DNA from: an uncultured Oscillospiraceae bacterium
Lineage (GTDB): Bacteria; Bacillota; Clostridia; Oscillospirales; Acutalibacteraceae
Reading direction: 5' to 3'
NCBI GenBank assembly: GCA_959601025.1
Contig: CAUGOD010000013.1
Span: 1-62,389, forward strand
Length of the DNA: 62,389 nt
The notes under the pieces: generated by a model
What the model was told of the DNA's origin: nothing
What the model saw: the letters and a program-made list of their open reading frames with translations, nothing else
Database searches by the model: none
Made by a program: the position numbers and the translations under genes
Shown: piece after piece, positions 25,639 through 34,532 of the stretch
How the letters are laid out: every line of letters begins with the position of its first letter
Position numbering within the stretch: position 1 is the stretch's first letter

Positions 25639-26424
25639 TTAAGGCTTTCTCGCAAGATTCAGTTCAATTGTATCGAAAATATATATAATGCCTCCATGAC
25701 CGTCTATGGCCGCTTTAATTCCATTATAAAACCCCGGCTTCTTATTTTCCTCCAATGCAATTTTATCACTTTGAATGGAAAGCCGTTGAATATATTCGGC
25801 AGATGTATAAGCGAGCGTTCTATGGTATATCTTATGCGATATATCCAGAAAGCCGTATTTTGCGGCCGTATTCGAACGGTTCGCCGCGTTCTCGTCCGTA
25901 TATTCGGAAGAAGGCCTGGAATAGGGTAGGTATTCTGAATATACTTTTTGTATGTCGATAAAAAGAGCTTCTTGTCCTTTTTTGTTGTAAAACGGATGGT
26001 TTGCAAAGCGGGCAAAGACCCCACCCTGATTTAATAAATCAAAAACCTTCCGATACCCAATTTCTTCGGGAACCCAGTGAAACGCGCTGGCTGAGAAGAT
26101 AAGATCAAACGATTCCGTCGCTCCTTCATATTTCTCAAAGGGCATTGTAACAATAGAAAAACGGGGATATTCCGAAAATTTCTTACGACAGACTTCCGCT
26201 AATTCCGCTCCTGGTTCGACAGCCGTAAGAGTGCATCCCGTTTCAAGTACAGGCATTGTCGCCTGTCCCGTTCCGATACCGATTTCCAGGACATTACTTG
26301 CCGTATCGACCTGCTTATAGGAAAAAATATCCTCATATAATTCGGGAACATAAGCCTCTCTCCATTTATCATACTCAGCTGCTACGGTGTTAAACGTCCA
26401 TTCCAATCCGTCGATAGCGGACAT
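25639..26424 (-). CDS. Class I SAM-dependent methyltransferase
   Basis: 261 residues. Motif I is VLEIGIGTGQAT (about residue 45), the acidic end of strand 2 is LTAVEPG, and motif IV-like FDLIFSASAFHWV follows, giving a Methyltransf_11/25-type small-molecule methyltransferase. The substrate is not predictable. The gene is visibly richer in A/T than its neighbours and uses many AT-ending codons (AAA, ATA, TTT), so recent acquisition is possible. ATG with AGGAGAG a few bases upstream. No operon partner is evident. Confidence 0.85.
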   Translation of the reverse strand: MSAIDGLEWTFNTVAAEYDKWREAYVPELYEDIFSYKQVDTASNVLEIGIGTGQATMPVLETGCTLTAVEPGAELAEVCRKKFSEYPRFSIVTMPFEKYEGATESFDLIFSASAFHWVPEEIGYRKVFDLLNQGGVFARFANHPFYNKKGQEALFIDIQKVYSEYLPYSRPSSEYTDENAANRSNTAAKYGFLDISHKIYHRTLAYTSAEYIQRLSIQSDKIALEENKKPGFYNGIKAAIDGHGGIIYIFDTIELNLARKP

Positions 26425-26526
26425 TTTCCTCTCTCCTTCCCCTCACTTATGCTGCCTTTGTCTGAATAATTAAGCAGCATCAAATTTCACTTTATGATTT
26501 ATATTCCAAAAAGCGGCATCGGCCAT

Positions 26527-26949
26527 TCAGCGCAGCCGTACCATGATCGACGAATAGATAAGCAGCTGCGGTACTCTCGAAGTCAGGACAATATCTTCGC
26601 GCCCTAATACAAACAGGCGATCTCCGACCTCCAATTCACGAAGGGACAATTCATTGCCTGCCTCGTCAAAAAAATGGACGTTATCGTCCAAGACAAGCCG
26701 ATATTCCGAATTTGCCAGCTCTTTATTCCCGGTTAGATATTCCTCTTCCGGAATATACCGAAGAGCCCCCTTTTCTATCTGTGTAATTTTCAAAACCAGC
26801 CTGTCCGGAAATTCCGTAATACGGATCGTATCCTCTGAAACAGAAGCCGGCGCAGAGACAAAGCGCCAGAAAACCAAACAAGCCGCCAGGAGAAAAAGCA
26901 AAGCGCAAAAAAGAAAGATTCCTAAGAGAACATTGTCTCTAAACCTCAA
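26527..26949 (-). CDS. Unknown protein with one N-terminal membrane helix
   Basis: 140 residues: a short basic start (MRFRDN), one strongly hydrophobic helix (about residues 8-30), then a mostly beta-strand extracytoplasmic domain of about 105 residues (RLVLKITQIEKGALRYI, LELEVGDRL-type turn with REDIVLT). The layout suggests a membrane-tethered small beta-barrel of OB or DUF3221-like type, but I cannot assign a family. Translated from ATG behind GGAGGTG. Lower GC than the surrounding region, as with the adjacent methyltransferase. Confidence 0.65.
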   Translation of the reverse strand: MRFRDNVLLGIFLFCALLFLLAACLVFWRFVSAPASVSEDTIRITEFPDRLVLKITQIEKGALRYIPEEEYLTGNKELANSEYRLVLDDNVHFFDEAGNELSLRELEVGDRLFVLGREDIVLTSRVPQLLIYSSIMVRLR

Positions 26950-27060
26950 AAAGACACCTCCCAGAAAATTTGAAAATTTTTCTATTTTCGTATTTATAAT
27001 AATTTACTCCCATATATTTATCAACTGTTAGTCGCTGTATGGGAAGGATTTCGAAACGCA

Positions 27061-27095
27061 AAAGAAGCGGAACCCTTCCGGCTCCGCTTCTTTTC
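27061..27095 (-). terminator. Intrinsic terminator of the S1-domain gene
   Basis: Arms AAAAGAAGCGGA (27061-27072) and TCCGCTTCTTTT (27084-27095) with an 11-nt loop, 22 bp after the S1 gene stop. A/T at both bases makes it potentially bidirectional. Confidence 0.85.
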
Positions 27096-27117
27096 CCCAA
27101 CTTATGTTTCCTTTTAA

Positions 27118-28047
27118 TCAAACAACATCAAATTCACTGGCGATGACCTTTCCGCAGCTGGCGGGAGAGTACACCCAGCGGTCGATATGACCGCCGCTGA
27201 TAAAATACCGGGGCGGCGCATGCTCCGGGACGGCGTCCGATGTGTCGATAATCACCAGCTTGAGCTTCATTTTTTCCGGAAGAATGCTTTTGATATACAC
27301 CCCCGCCTGCTGGCCGGGAGCCACGCCCTCCCGCGGCTCGGCCAGGCCGGCGAGATTGGGGGTCAGCTCCACAAACACCCCGTATTCCTCCACCGAGCGG
27401 ACAACGCCCGCCACCGTCTCCCCCTGGGAAAAGAGCGCGGCGTTTTCCTCCCAGGTGCCGAGCAGCTCCCGCTGAGACAAACAGACCCGTCCCCCCTCCA
27501 GCGAGGACACCACCCCGAGAATATCCATTCCCGTACAGAAGCGGTCGGAGGGGTGGGATATCCGGGACACCGACAGGCTGGCAATCGGCATCAGGGCGGG
27601 AAGGCCGCAGCCGATGTCACAGAACGCGCCGAAGGATTCCAGCCGGGTAACCCGGGCGGGGATCACGTCCCCGCGCCGCAGAGAAGCGATGTATTCCGCC
27701 CGGCACTTTTCCTGCGCGTCCCGGCGGGACAGCACAGCCCGCCGCCCCCCGTCCGCTGTATCTTCGAAGCCCTTTACGGTAAAGCAGACCGGCTTGCTTA
27801 CCCGGGAAATCAGCGCGATGTCCCGGGTCGTCCCCTCGGCAATGCCGATCGCCCCGTCGTAATAGGGGATGATGCCCTCCATACAGGGCAGGTCCACATA
27901 CAGATTATGCTCCGCGTCGCAGAGCACGGCCCGGGCCTCCAGCACCCGCCCTTCCAGCGCCGCTTCCGCCAGCCCGTTCGCGGTGCGCAGGCTGCTCTGA
28001 TTTCTCGGGGTATCAATCAGGTGTCCCTCCGGATAATAACGGTTCAT
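27118..28047 (-). CDS. S1 RNA-binding domain protein
   Basis: 309 residues with repeated S1-like OB domains: about 25-105 (degenerate, GAIGIAEGTTRDIALISRV), about 115-180 (GDVIPARVTRLESFGAFCDIG) and about 200-260 (GETVAGVVRSVEEYGVFVEL), then a beta-rich tail. S1 domains bind single-stranded RNA. The protein resembles ribosomal-S1-like accessory proteins of Clostridia, of unclear exact role. The reading frame stays open for a very long distance upstream (to 29958), overlapping the ROK gene antisense. The family start MNRYYPEG at 28047, with AAAGGA 13 nt upstream, is chosen. An in-frame ATG with a ribosome binding site at about 28131 is the alternative. Confidence 0.85.
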   Translation of the reverse strand: MNRYYPEGHLIDTPRNQSSLRTANGLAEAALEGRVLEARAVLCDAEHNLYVDLPCMEGIIPYYDGAIGIAEGTTRDIALISRVSKPVCFTVKGFEDTADGGRRAVLSRRDAQEKCRAEYIASLRRGDVIPARVTRLESFGAFCDIGCGLPALMPIASLSVSRISHPSDRFCTGMDILGVVSSLEGGRVCLSQRELLGTWEENAALFSQGETVAGVVRSVEEYGVFVELTPNLAGLAEPREGVAPGQQAGVYIKSILPEKMKLKLVIIDTSDAVPEHAPPRYFISGGHIDRWVYSPASCGKVIASEFDVV

Positions 28048-28386
28048 TTTTACGCCCATTCCTTTCTCAATGGAACCGCGCAGAGAGGTTCCCGAACCGC
28101 TTTCCCGCCGCGCAGCCTTTCCATTTTCCATTTTTCTCCGTTCCTTTGCACACGGCCCACAGTCCGCGCGTTTCGTCGACATCCCATGTATATGCAGTGA
28201 AACAGGACGGCATGCCGGTGAATTTCCGACCGTCCTTTTTCCTTTAAACAGTCGGGCGCCCGCTCCTGCTTCCGGAACGGGTGGTTCTGCTTTTGGCTTT
28301 TTATTTCCGTTTTTTGGAACGCCCCGCCCGGTTTTGCACATTTGGACGGAATATTGACAATCGGCGGCAAAGCCGTTCCCGCGCCG

Positions 28387-28415
28387 TTGCAATCCCTGCT
28401 TTTTTTCTTTATAGT
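28387..28415 (+). promoter_or_regulatory. Predicted promoter of the ROK-family gene
   Basis: TTGCAA, 17 bp (T-rich), TATAGT, about 70 bp before the ROK start. The 438-bp divergent region 28048-28485 holds no other convincing feature; a minus-strand promoter for the S1 gene was not located. Confidence 0.55.
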
Positions 28416-28485
28416 AAAAGTAACATATAAGGAAGGCGGCCCTCTCCTGCGGAGGGATCGCCCTGAAAACAGAGGAGGAGCTTTC

Positions 28486-29871
28486 ATGAACGTATACGGC
28501 ATTGACGTAAACGTAAAAAATATCCCGATTTTGGATAACGGATATATCCCGATGGCCGCCTACACCCGGGCGTTCGAGCAGTCCGCGAAGGACGGCCGCG
28601 ATCTGGTGATCGCGGTGGAGCGCAACCAGGGCCAGGTCGCGGTTCGCCGCTGCAAAGTCCACGGCACCCCCGCCATGGCGAAAGCCGACGCGGTTTATGT
28701 GGATCGGACGGTGAAAATGCTGCTCTGGGCCTACGGCGGGTGGAAGGTGTTTATCTGCGGGGATGAAGCGCTGGGCCGCCAGATCGCCGACGCGTACAAG
28801 CCGGGCGGCTCCCGCGAATTTGACGCGGATTTCATGAGCCGCGTGTATGAACGGGACTTCGAGGTCGCCGTGCTGCCCCTCGACGCCGCGCCGGAAGAGC
28901 ATTCCGTCACCTCCCCCGTCGGCCGGCATCTGGACGGCTGCCGCATCGGTTTCGATGCCGGCGGAAGCGACCGCAAGGTGTCCGCGGTGGTGGACGGCGT
29001 GCCGGTCTACTCTGAAGAAGTCGTCTGGTTCCCGAAAACCAACAGCGATCCGGATTATCATTACGAGGGCATCGTCAGCGCGTTCAAATCCGCCGCCTCG
29101 AAGATGCCCCGCGTGGACGCGATCGGCATTTCCTCCGCCGGCGTTTACGTCGATAACCGCGCCATGGTCGCCTCCCTGTTCATCAAGGTGCCGCGCGACG
29201 AGTTTGATAAAAAGGTGAAAGACATCTACCTGCGCGCCGCGAAGGAAATCGGCGATGTACCGGTTCAGGTGGCGAACGACGGCGATGTGACCGCGCTCGC
29301 CGGCGCGATGAGCCTGGAGGAAAACCGCATTCTCGGCATCGCCATGGGCACCTCCGAAGCGGTCGGCTATGTAGACGCGGCCGGCAACATCACCGGCTGG
29401 CTCAACGAGCTTGCTTTCGCCCCGGTGGATCTCCAGGACGACGCGATGGTGGACGAATGGTCGGGAGACAAGGGCTGCGGCGTGAAGTATTTCTCGCAGG
29501 ACAGCGTGATTAAGCTCGCCCCCCGCGCCGGCATTGCGCTGGACGAGTCCCTCTCCCCCGCCGAAAAGCTGAAGGTCGTGCAGGGCGAGATGAACAACGG
29601 CAACGAAAAAGCCAAAGACATTTACCGTTCCATCGGCGTATACCTTGGTCACGCGCTGGCCTATTACGCCGCTTATTACGATATCGGGCATGTCCTCCTC
29701 CTCGGCCGCGTGATGTCCGGCGAGGGCGGCGACATCATCATTGCCGAGGCGAACCGTGTGCTGAAGGACGAATATCCGGATGCCGCGGGGATGGAGCTCC
29801 ATCTGCCGGATGAAAAAATCCGCCGCGTCGGCCAGTCGGTCGCCGCCGCGAGTCTGCCCGAAATCGGCTGA
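28486..29871 (+). CDS. ROK-family (sugar kinase/regulator superfamily) protein
   Basis: 461 residues, longer than the usual ~320. Residues 1 to about 150 are a separate alpha/beta region without a DNA-binding HTH. The actin-like ROK core begins at IGFDAGGSDRKVSAV (phosphate 1 loop) and continues with IGISSAGVYVDNR, VQVANDGDVTALAGA (the conserved catalytic Asp follows N) and ILGIAMGTSEAVGY. The zinc cluster of typical ROK kinases (CxCGxxGC) is missing; only DKGCGVKY remains. A sugar kinase is plausible but unproven. ATG behind GAGGAGGAG. It stands alone, just ahead of the glycan locus, and has its own terminator. Confidence 0.8.
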   Translation: MNVYGIDVNVKNIPILDNGYIPMAAYTRAFEQSAKDGRDLVIAVERNQGQVAVRRCKVHGTPAMAKADAVYVDRTVKMLLWAYGGWKVFICGDEALGRQIADAYKPGGSREFDADFMSRVYERDFEVAVLPLDAAPEEHSVTSPVGRHLDGCRIGFDAGGSDRKVSAVVDGVPVYSEEVVWFPKTNSDPDYHYEGIVSAFKSAASKMPRVDAIGISSAGVYVDNRAMVASLFIKVPRDEFDKKVKDIYLRAAKEIGDVPVQVANDGDVTALAGAMSLEENRILGIAMGTSEAVGYVDAAGNITGWLNELAFAPVDLQDDAMVDEWSGDKGCGVKYFSQDSVIKLAPRAGIALDESLSPAEKLKVVQGEMNNGNEKAKDIYRSIGVYLGHALAYYAAYYDIGHVLLLGRVMSGEGGDIIIAEANRVLKDEYPDAAGMELHLPDEKIRRVGQSVAAASLPEIG

Positions 29872-29950
29872 TTTTCCCAGCGTCTTCCTTTGCCATCTCC
29901 TTCCCAGTAGGTATGCCTCCCACAAGGCTACATACTGTTTATCCCACAGC

Positions 29951-29984
29951 AAAAACACCCTGTCCGATCGGACAGGGTGTTTTT
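29951..29984 (+). terminator. Intrinsic terminator of the ROK-family gene
   Basis: Perfect 34-base palindrome: 15-base arms 29951-29965 and 29970-29984 around GATC, with AAAAA and TTTTT at the base. 80 bp past the ROK stop. Confidence 0.92.
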
Positions 29985-30467
29985 GCTTTTTTTATTGGAT
30001 AAGCCCGCCCCCGGCAAACCAAAGGCCTTACGGCTGCCCCGCGCCATTCCGCCCGGCAGTCCCTCTCCCTATCTTTGCAGGGAGGGTTTGGAAATAAAAC
30101 GGGAAAGAAAAGGAGGAAAACGCTCCACGTTCTCCCAAATCGCATGTTTTGGTCTTATTGTATAAATTACAGGTCTGAATTTACGATGACAAGTGCAGAA
30201 TCAGAAGCTTATAATGAAAATCGTAATCGAAAGCAAAATGCCCATCAAATTAAAACTCAATTTTCGTTTTTCTGTCATAAAAGATATAATTACTTTTCGA
30301 TTGAGTAAAAGTCAACCGATCCGCCAAACATAGATGCCCTGTTTTTTGGGAAAATAGAGAACGATTTTAGAAAAAATAACCAGAAGTTTATTTTTTGCAA
30401 ATATCAAGATAAGCCCACAGAAAACGGCTTTTATTATAAATCAAAACAGAGGAGGGCACATGGTAAG
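29985..30467 (+). other. AT-rich intergenic region before the glycan locus
   Basis: About 480 bp, clearly richer in A/T from about 30110 onward than the rest of the window. It contains a 40-codon ATG frame at about 30189-30308 without a ribosome binding site, which I do not call. TATTAT/TATAAA near 30432-30440 may be the -10 of the downstream lipoprotein gene; no good -35 pairs with it. Confidence 0.4.
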
Positions 30468-31286
30468 ATGGCGAGTATGAAAAAGAGATGGTTCAGTCTG
30501 CTGCTGGTGATGCTGTTGGCATTGCCCGGCTGCGGAGGAGGAAAGGATGCTTCGACGGCGAGCGGAGAAACGTCCTCCACCCCGGCGCAAAGTTCATCCA
30601 CGGCTTCCTCCAGCTCAACAGCAGCCACAACCCAAAGCACGACTCCAACCACATCCCCAAGCACCGCCCCCGCCGTGCAGGCGGCCGTCTACAGAGCGCA
30701 TGACGTGCTAAAGGAATCCCTGGACGCCGGCGAGGTAAAGGCCGACGCCGTGTGGAAGCCGGTGTATCTGGATGCCAACTGTATAGACGGCTGGAAAGAG
30801 ATGCTGACGAGCGACGAAAGCTTCAGCATGAAAAACCTGGATAAGGCCCTGCCGTATGTCTATTTGCCGGACACGGACGGCGTGGTGCTGAACGCCAACC
30901 AATGGGCGTCCGGCAGCCTGTACTGGGATAAGGCCGGTGTCGCCTACACCGCCCCCTATGCGCATGAAGCGATTCTGAAGGCCGGAACTATTAAGACGAT
31001 TTCCGCCGCGACCGGGATCGACGAGGGTGCGTTGTCCAAGACGGAAGGCCGGGTCGCCATCTATAAAAACGATGAAAAAATCTGGCCGGAGAACGACGAC
31101 TATGTCACTGTGAAAAAAGGCCAGACGGTGGACTTTCCGTCCCTGCAGCTGAAGCTGGAGAAGGGCGATGTGATCGTGATCGAGGGCTACGGCGCCATGC
31201 CGGGAGAGGACATCACCGCCGACACCGGCGGATGCTGGCAGAATCATATCCTAATTGACCCGGTCATGGAGGTTCTGGGAAGCTGA
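30468..31286 (+). CDS. Secreted lipoprotein with a novel CBM-like domain
   Basis: 272 residues. Signal peptide and lipobox LALPGC (Cys about residue 22), a Ser/Thr-rich linker (about 28-70), then one domain of about 190 residues. The domain has NANQWASG, then GRVAIYKNDEKIWP, LEKGDVIVIEGYGAMPGEDIT and a closing DPV. The same pattern occurs twice in the next gene. The YKNG-IWP ... GD ... DP layout recalls beta-sandwich modules appended to glycosidases, so carbohydrate binding is plausible inference. The start may be ATG 30468 or 30477; GAGGAGGG lies upstream. Confidence 0.8.
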   Translation: MASMKKRWFSLLLVMLLALPGCGGGKDASTASGETSSTPAQSSSTASSSSTAATTQSTTPTTSPSTAPAVQAAVYRAHDVLKESLDAGEVKADAVWKPVYLDANCIDGWKEMLTSDESFSMKNLDKALPYVYLPDTDGVVLNANQWASGSLYWDKAGVAYTAPYAHEAILKAGTIKTISAATGIDEGALSKTEGRVAIYKNDEKIWPENDDYVTVKKGQTVDFPSLQLKLEKGDVIVIEGYGAMPGEDITADTGGCWQNHILIDPVMEVLGS

Positions 31287-31368
31287 GCAAAGCGATATTC
31301 GCTGCTGTCTATGATATCCGGGCAAATCCGGGTTTCGTAATAAGGAAAAAAGAACGGAGGAGATCAAA

Positions 31369-32949
31369 TTGAAAAAACTTTGGCGTATGGGCCTCTCACT
31401 CGTATCCACGTTAGCAGTGTCCCTCAGCGTATCTACCGCGGCAATGGCTTCAGGGGATACCATCCCGGAAACCGATGCCCCCATGTATGCGGCCGACTCT
31501 TTGAAAGCCGCGTCCGCCGCATCCTCCCTGGATTGGAGCCAGTATGACTGGAAAGCAGAGTACATCACCTCCAATCTGACAGAATGGCAGCCGATGTCGT
31601 TGGCGGACGCTGAGCAGTTCTCTTTCAGCTGGAACGGAACGCACGGCTCGCAGCCCTATGCGCGGGTAAAGCAAAAAGAAGGTCTTGAGACCGAAAAATT
31701 CAAGGTCACTTTAATTGCTAATCAGTGGGCCAGCGACTCCTGGTGGAGCAAAGCGGCCGTTACCTTTACGGCGAAAGAGGCGGGCGATTATGTAATTACC
31801 TGCGACACCATGGAACCCGGCCGGATTTGGGGCGGCGAGGCTTTTGTAGACACGCTGGACGGCGTTAACGGCGACGGTCATGTGACGGTGTATAAAAACA
31901 ACGTAAAAATCTGGCCGACAAACTCGGAATACGCCTCGGTTACCTCCGCTAACCACCCTACCTTTGATCCGATGACCGTGACCCTCGCTGTCGGAGATAC
32001 AATCCGTTTTGAGGGATTCGGCGGCGAGATCGGTCAGGACGTGACGCACAATACAAATGACTATAAAAACGACATTGTTCTGAATCCCGCGATTGCGAAG
32101 GTAAAGCCCACCTCCTCCAGCTCCAGCACGCCTTCTTCCAGCTCCGGCGCAGCTTCAACCGAATCCTCCGAAGTCCCCACCCAGTCCAGCGCCGATGCGA
32201 CGGCAGCCGCCCCAACAACCTCCGCCGCCCCCAAGGGCGTTACCTACAGCGCCCATGACAGCCTGATGGAATCTCTGCAGGCCGGCAAGGTCGCGGCCAA
32301 CGCACTGTGGAAGCCCGTATATCTCGACGCCAACTGTATGGACGGCTGGAAAGATATGCTGGTCAACAGCGAAACTTTCAACATGAAGAGCACCGACTGG
32401 GCGCTGCCGTATGTATGGCCGTCCGAGGACGGCGGCGTGGTGCTGAACGCCAACCAGTGGGCGGCCGGCGGCCCGTATTGGGATAAAGCCGGCATCGCCT
32501 ACACTGCCCCCAAAGCGCAGAAGGTCGTCCTGAAAGCCGGCGACATCAAAACGATCTCCGCCTGGGGAGAAGACGCACTGGCCAAGACCGAAGGACGGGT
32601 GGCTATCTACAAAAACGGCGAAAAAATCTGGCCGGCCAACGCGGATTATGTCTCAATCAAGCAGGGCGCGGCGGTCGACTTCCCGGAGCTTGAGCTGAAC
32701 CTGAAAAAGGGCGACGTGATCGTGATCGAAGGCTATGGCGCGATGCCTGGACAGGATATTACCGCCAATACGGACGGCGAATGGCAGAACCAGATTCTGA
32801 TGGATCCGGTGATCTACGTCCCGGACGAAAGCGCCGGCGGTAATCCCGGCGGCGCGGACACCGGCGTTTCCACCCTGCCGGCGATGGCGGCCATGCTGGC
32901 CTGCGTCACCGCGGCCGGAATAGCGGTCTGCACCAGAAAGCGCCGGTAA
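31369..32949 (+). CDS. Cell-surface protein with two copies of the CBM-like domain
   Basis: 526 residues: signal peptide (1-30), a first domain (about 45-245), a Ser/Thr/Pro linker (about 246-290), a second domain (about 293-485) closely similar to the preceding lipoprotein, and a C-terminal sorting-like end. The end has a NPGGADTG stretch, a hydrophobic helix and the basic tail CTRKRR. This resembles sortase substrates with NPxTG-like motifs, though the motif is not canonical. Shared pattern in both domains: NQWA, YKNxxKIWP, GQDxT, a final P-x-I. Starts with TTG behind GGAGG (8 nt). Probably co-transcribed with the lipoprotein gene 82 bp upstream. Confidence 0.8.
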   Translation: MKKLWRMGLSLVSTLAVSLSVSTAAMASGDTIPETDAPMYAADSLKAASAASSLDWSQYDWKAEYITSNLTEWQPMSLADAEQFSFSWNGTHGSQPYARVKQKEGLETEKFKVTLIANQWASDSWWSKAAVTFTAKEAGDYVITCDTMEPGRIWGGEAFVDTLDGVNGDGHVTVYKNNVKIWPTNSEYASVTSANHPTFDPMTVTLAVGDTIRFEGFGGEIGQDVTHNTNDYKNDIVLNPAIAKVKPTSSSSSTPSSSSGAASTESSEVPTQSSADATAAAPTTSAAPKGVTYSAHDSLMESLQAGKVAANALWKPVYLDANCMDGWKDMLVNSETFNMKSTDWALPYVWPSEDGGVVLNANQWAAGGPYWDKAGIAYTAPKAQKVVLKAGDIKTISAWGEDALAKTEGRVAIYKNGEKIWPANADYVSIKQGAAVDFPELELNLKKGDVIVIEGYGAMPGQDITANTDGEWQNQILMDPVIYVPDESAGGNPGGADTGVSTLPAMAAMLACVTAAGIAVCTRKRR

Positions 32950-33012
32950 GCGCTGCCCGGATGTCCATCGGCTGAATCCAGGGAATCTGTCCGATTAAGC
33001 CTATAAGCCTTG

Positions 33013-33072
33013 AAAGGGCCTCGTCTCTTTTATGCAGAAGGACACGTTAAAATAAAAGAGACGGGGCCCTTT
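33013..33072 (+). terminator. Terminator-like hairpin after the surface-protein gene
   Basis: Arms of about 20 bases (33014-33033 with 33052-33072, two mismatches or bulges) around an 18-nt loop, ending CCCTTTCT. It separates the surface-protein pair from the sugar locus. Confidence 0.7.
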
Positions 33073-33082
33073 CTGCACTTTA

Positions 33083-33119
33083 CCTTTAACCCTTTAACCC
33101 TTTAACCCTTTAACCTTTA
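33083..33119. repeat. Octanucleotide microsatellite CCCTTTAA
   Basis: About four and a half direct copies of the 8-bp unit in the gap before the oxidoreductase gene, followed by degenerate CTTTACCC and CTTATCC. It is 45-80 bp ahead of a start codon, so slippage could change promoter or leader spacing. Confidence 0.85.
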
Positions 33120-33164
33120 CCCTTATCCTTACCTTACTTTTCTCACAGCGAAGGGGAACGAACA

Positions 33165-34460
33165 ATGAAAAAGAAGATACGCGTCGCCGTGGTCGGCTGC
33201 GGCGGCCGGGGAATGCACTCCTACGCGCCTTATGTCAAGGATTTTGAGGGCGTGGAAATTGTGGCCGCGGCGGAACCAATTCGGGAACGGCGGGAATATT
33301 TTGCGCAAACCTACGGCCTTGCTCCCGATCAGTGCTTTGAAACGGCGGAGGAGCTTTTCGCCCATCCGCGAATGGCGGAAGTCGCCTTTATCTGCACGCA
33401 GGATCAGCAGCATTACGCCCACACCATGAGCGCGCTGAACAAAGGGTATGATATCCTGTTGGAGAAGCCTATCTCCAACGTTCCGGAGCATTGCCTGGCC
33501 ATCGCGCAGGAAGCCAAACGGCTGGGGCGCACCGTAGTGGTATGTCATGTGCTGCGTTATACCCCATTTTATCAGAAAATCAAGGAAACCATCCAAAGCG
33601 GGCGGATCGGCAGGATCGTCTCCCTTCACCAGTTTGAGGATGTCGGCTGGGGCCATTATGCGCACAGCTTCGTGCGCGGGCTGTGGAACAACGCGGACGA
33701 TACCTCCCCGATGATCCTGGCAAAATGCTGCCACGACCTGGACATCATCCTCTGGCTGATCGGGGAAAACTGCCGTCGGATTTCTTCCTTCGGCGAGCTG
33801 AAAACTTTCAAGGAGGAAAACGCGCCGGAAGGCAGCGCCCTCTATTGCAGCGACGAATGCCAGGTACGGGAAGCCTGCCCCTACGACGCCAAAAAAATCT
33901 ATTTTTCGGAGCAATGGAGCTGGGCGCAGGGCGCCGTGGCGCTGAATCCGACGCCGGAAAAGGTGGAAAATGCGCTGAAGGACGGCCAGTATGGCCGCTG
34001 CGTTTACCACTGCAACAACAATGTCGTGGATCATCAGATCGTCAACATGGAATTTGACCAGGGAATCACCGCCTCCCTGACCATGTGCGGCTTTACCTCC
34101 CGGATGACCCGGGAGATCAAGGTCATGGGCACACTGGGAGAAATCACCGGCGATATGGAGAAAAACGAAATTCTTATCCGGGTGTTCGGCCAGCCGGACG
34201 AGCGAATCGACGTAACCACCCTGACCACCGACCTTTCGGGACACGGCGGCGGTGAAAACCGCCTGCTGCGCGACCTTTTCCATCTGACGGAAGGAATCGT
34301 TCCGGCCGCCAGCGCGCTGACCTCCATCGACAAATCGGTACAGAGCCACGTCATGGCCTTCGCAGCGGAGCGCTCCCGCCGGGAGGACGGCCGGGTCGTC
34401 GAGCTTCAGGAAATCTACGAGGACTGCCGGAGAAACATGGAAGCCGCCCATGTCGGCTGA
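33165..34460 (+). CDS. Gfo/Idh/MocA family NAD(P)-dependent oxidoreductase
   Basis: 431 residues. Rossmann start RVAVVGCGGRGMHSYAP, the family EKP motif at about 100-102 (lysine in catalysis) and CHVLRYTPFYQKIKE with GGENRLL in the C-terminal domain. These enzymes oxidise or reduce sugars and inositols, and some act through 3-keto-glycoside intermediates. A Cys cluster near residue 230 (CSDECQVREACPYDA) occurs in a subset of the family and could bind a metal. First gene of a tight plus-strand run with the GH2 enzyme. ATG behind GAAGGGG. Confidence 0.9.
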   Translation: MKKKIRVAVVGCGGRGMHSYAPYVKDFEGVEIVAAAEPIRERREYFAQTYGLAPDQCFETAEELFAHPRMAEVAFICTQDQQHYAHTMSALNKGYDILLEKPISNVPEHCLAIAQEAKRLGRTVVVCHVLRYTPFYQKIKETIQSGRIGRIVSLHQFEDVGWGHYAHSFVRGLWNNADDTSPMILAKCCHDLDIILWLIGENCRRISSFGELKTFKEENAPEGSALYCSDECQVREACPYDAKKIYFSEQWSWAQGAVALNPTPEKVENALKDGQYGRCVYHCNNNVVDHQIVNMEFDQGITASLTMCGFTSRMTREIKVMGTLGEITGDMEKNEILIRVFGQPDERIDVTTLTTDLSGHGGGENRLLRDLFHLTEGIVPAASALTSIDKSVQSHVMAFAAERSRREDGRVVELQEIYEDCRRNMEAAHVG

Positions 34461-34532
34461 GTGAACGTCGCACAGGGAACCTTCTCAAAAGCGGCGGACG
34501 GATGCAAGGGGAAAGGATGGCGTAATGGCAGA

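Noticed and set aside
27118..29958. A 946-codon minus-strand open frame
   Set aside because: Only its last 309 codons (from 28047) encode a recognisable S1-domain protein. The rest is antisense to the well-supported ROK gene and reflects GC-rich codon bias.
30075..30308. A 77-codon plus-strand frame (or a 40-codon part of it) in the AT-rich gap
   Set aside because: No ribosome binding site and no recognisable domain. I leave it as possible but unsupported.
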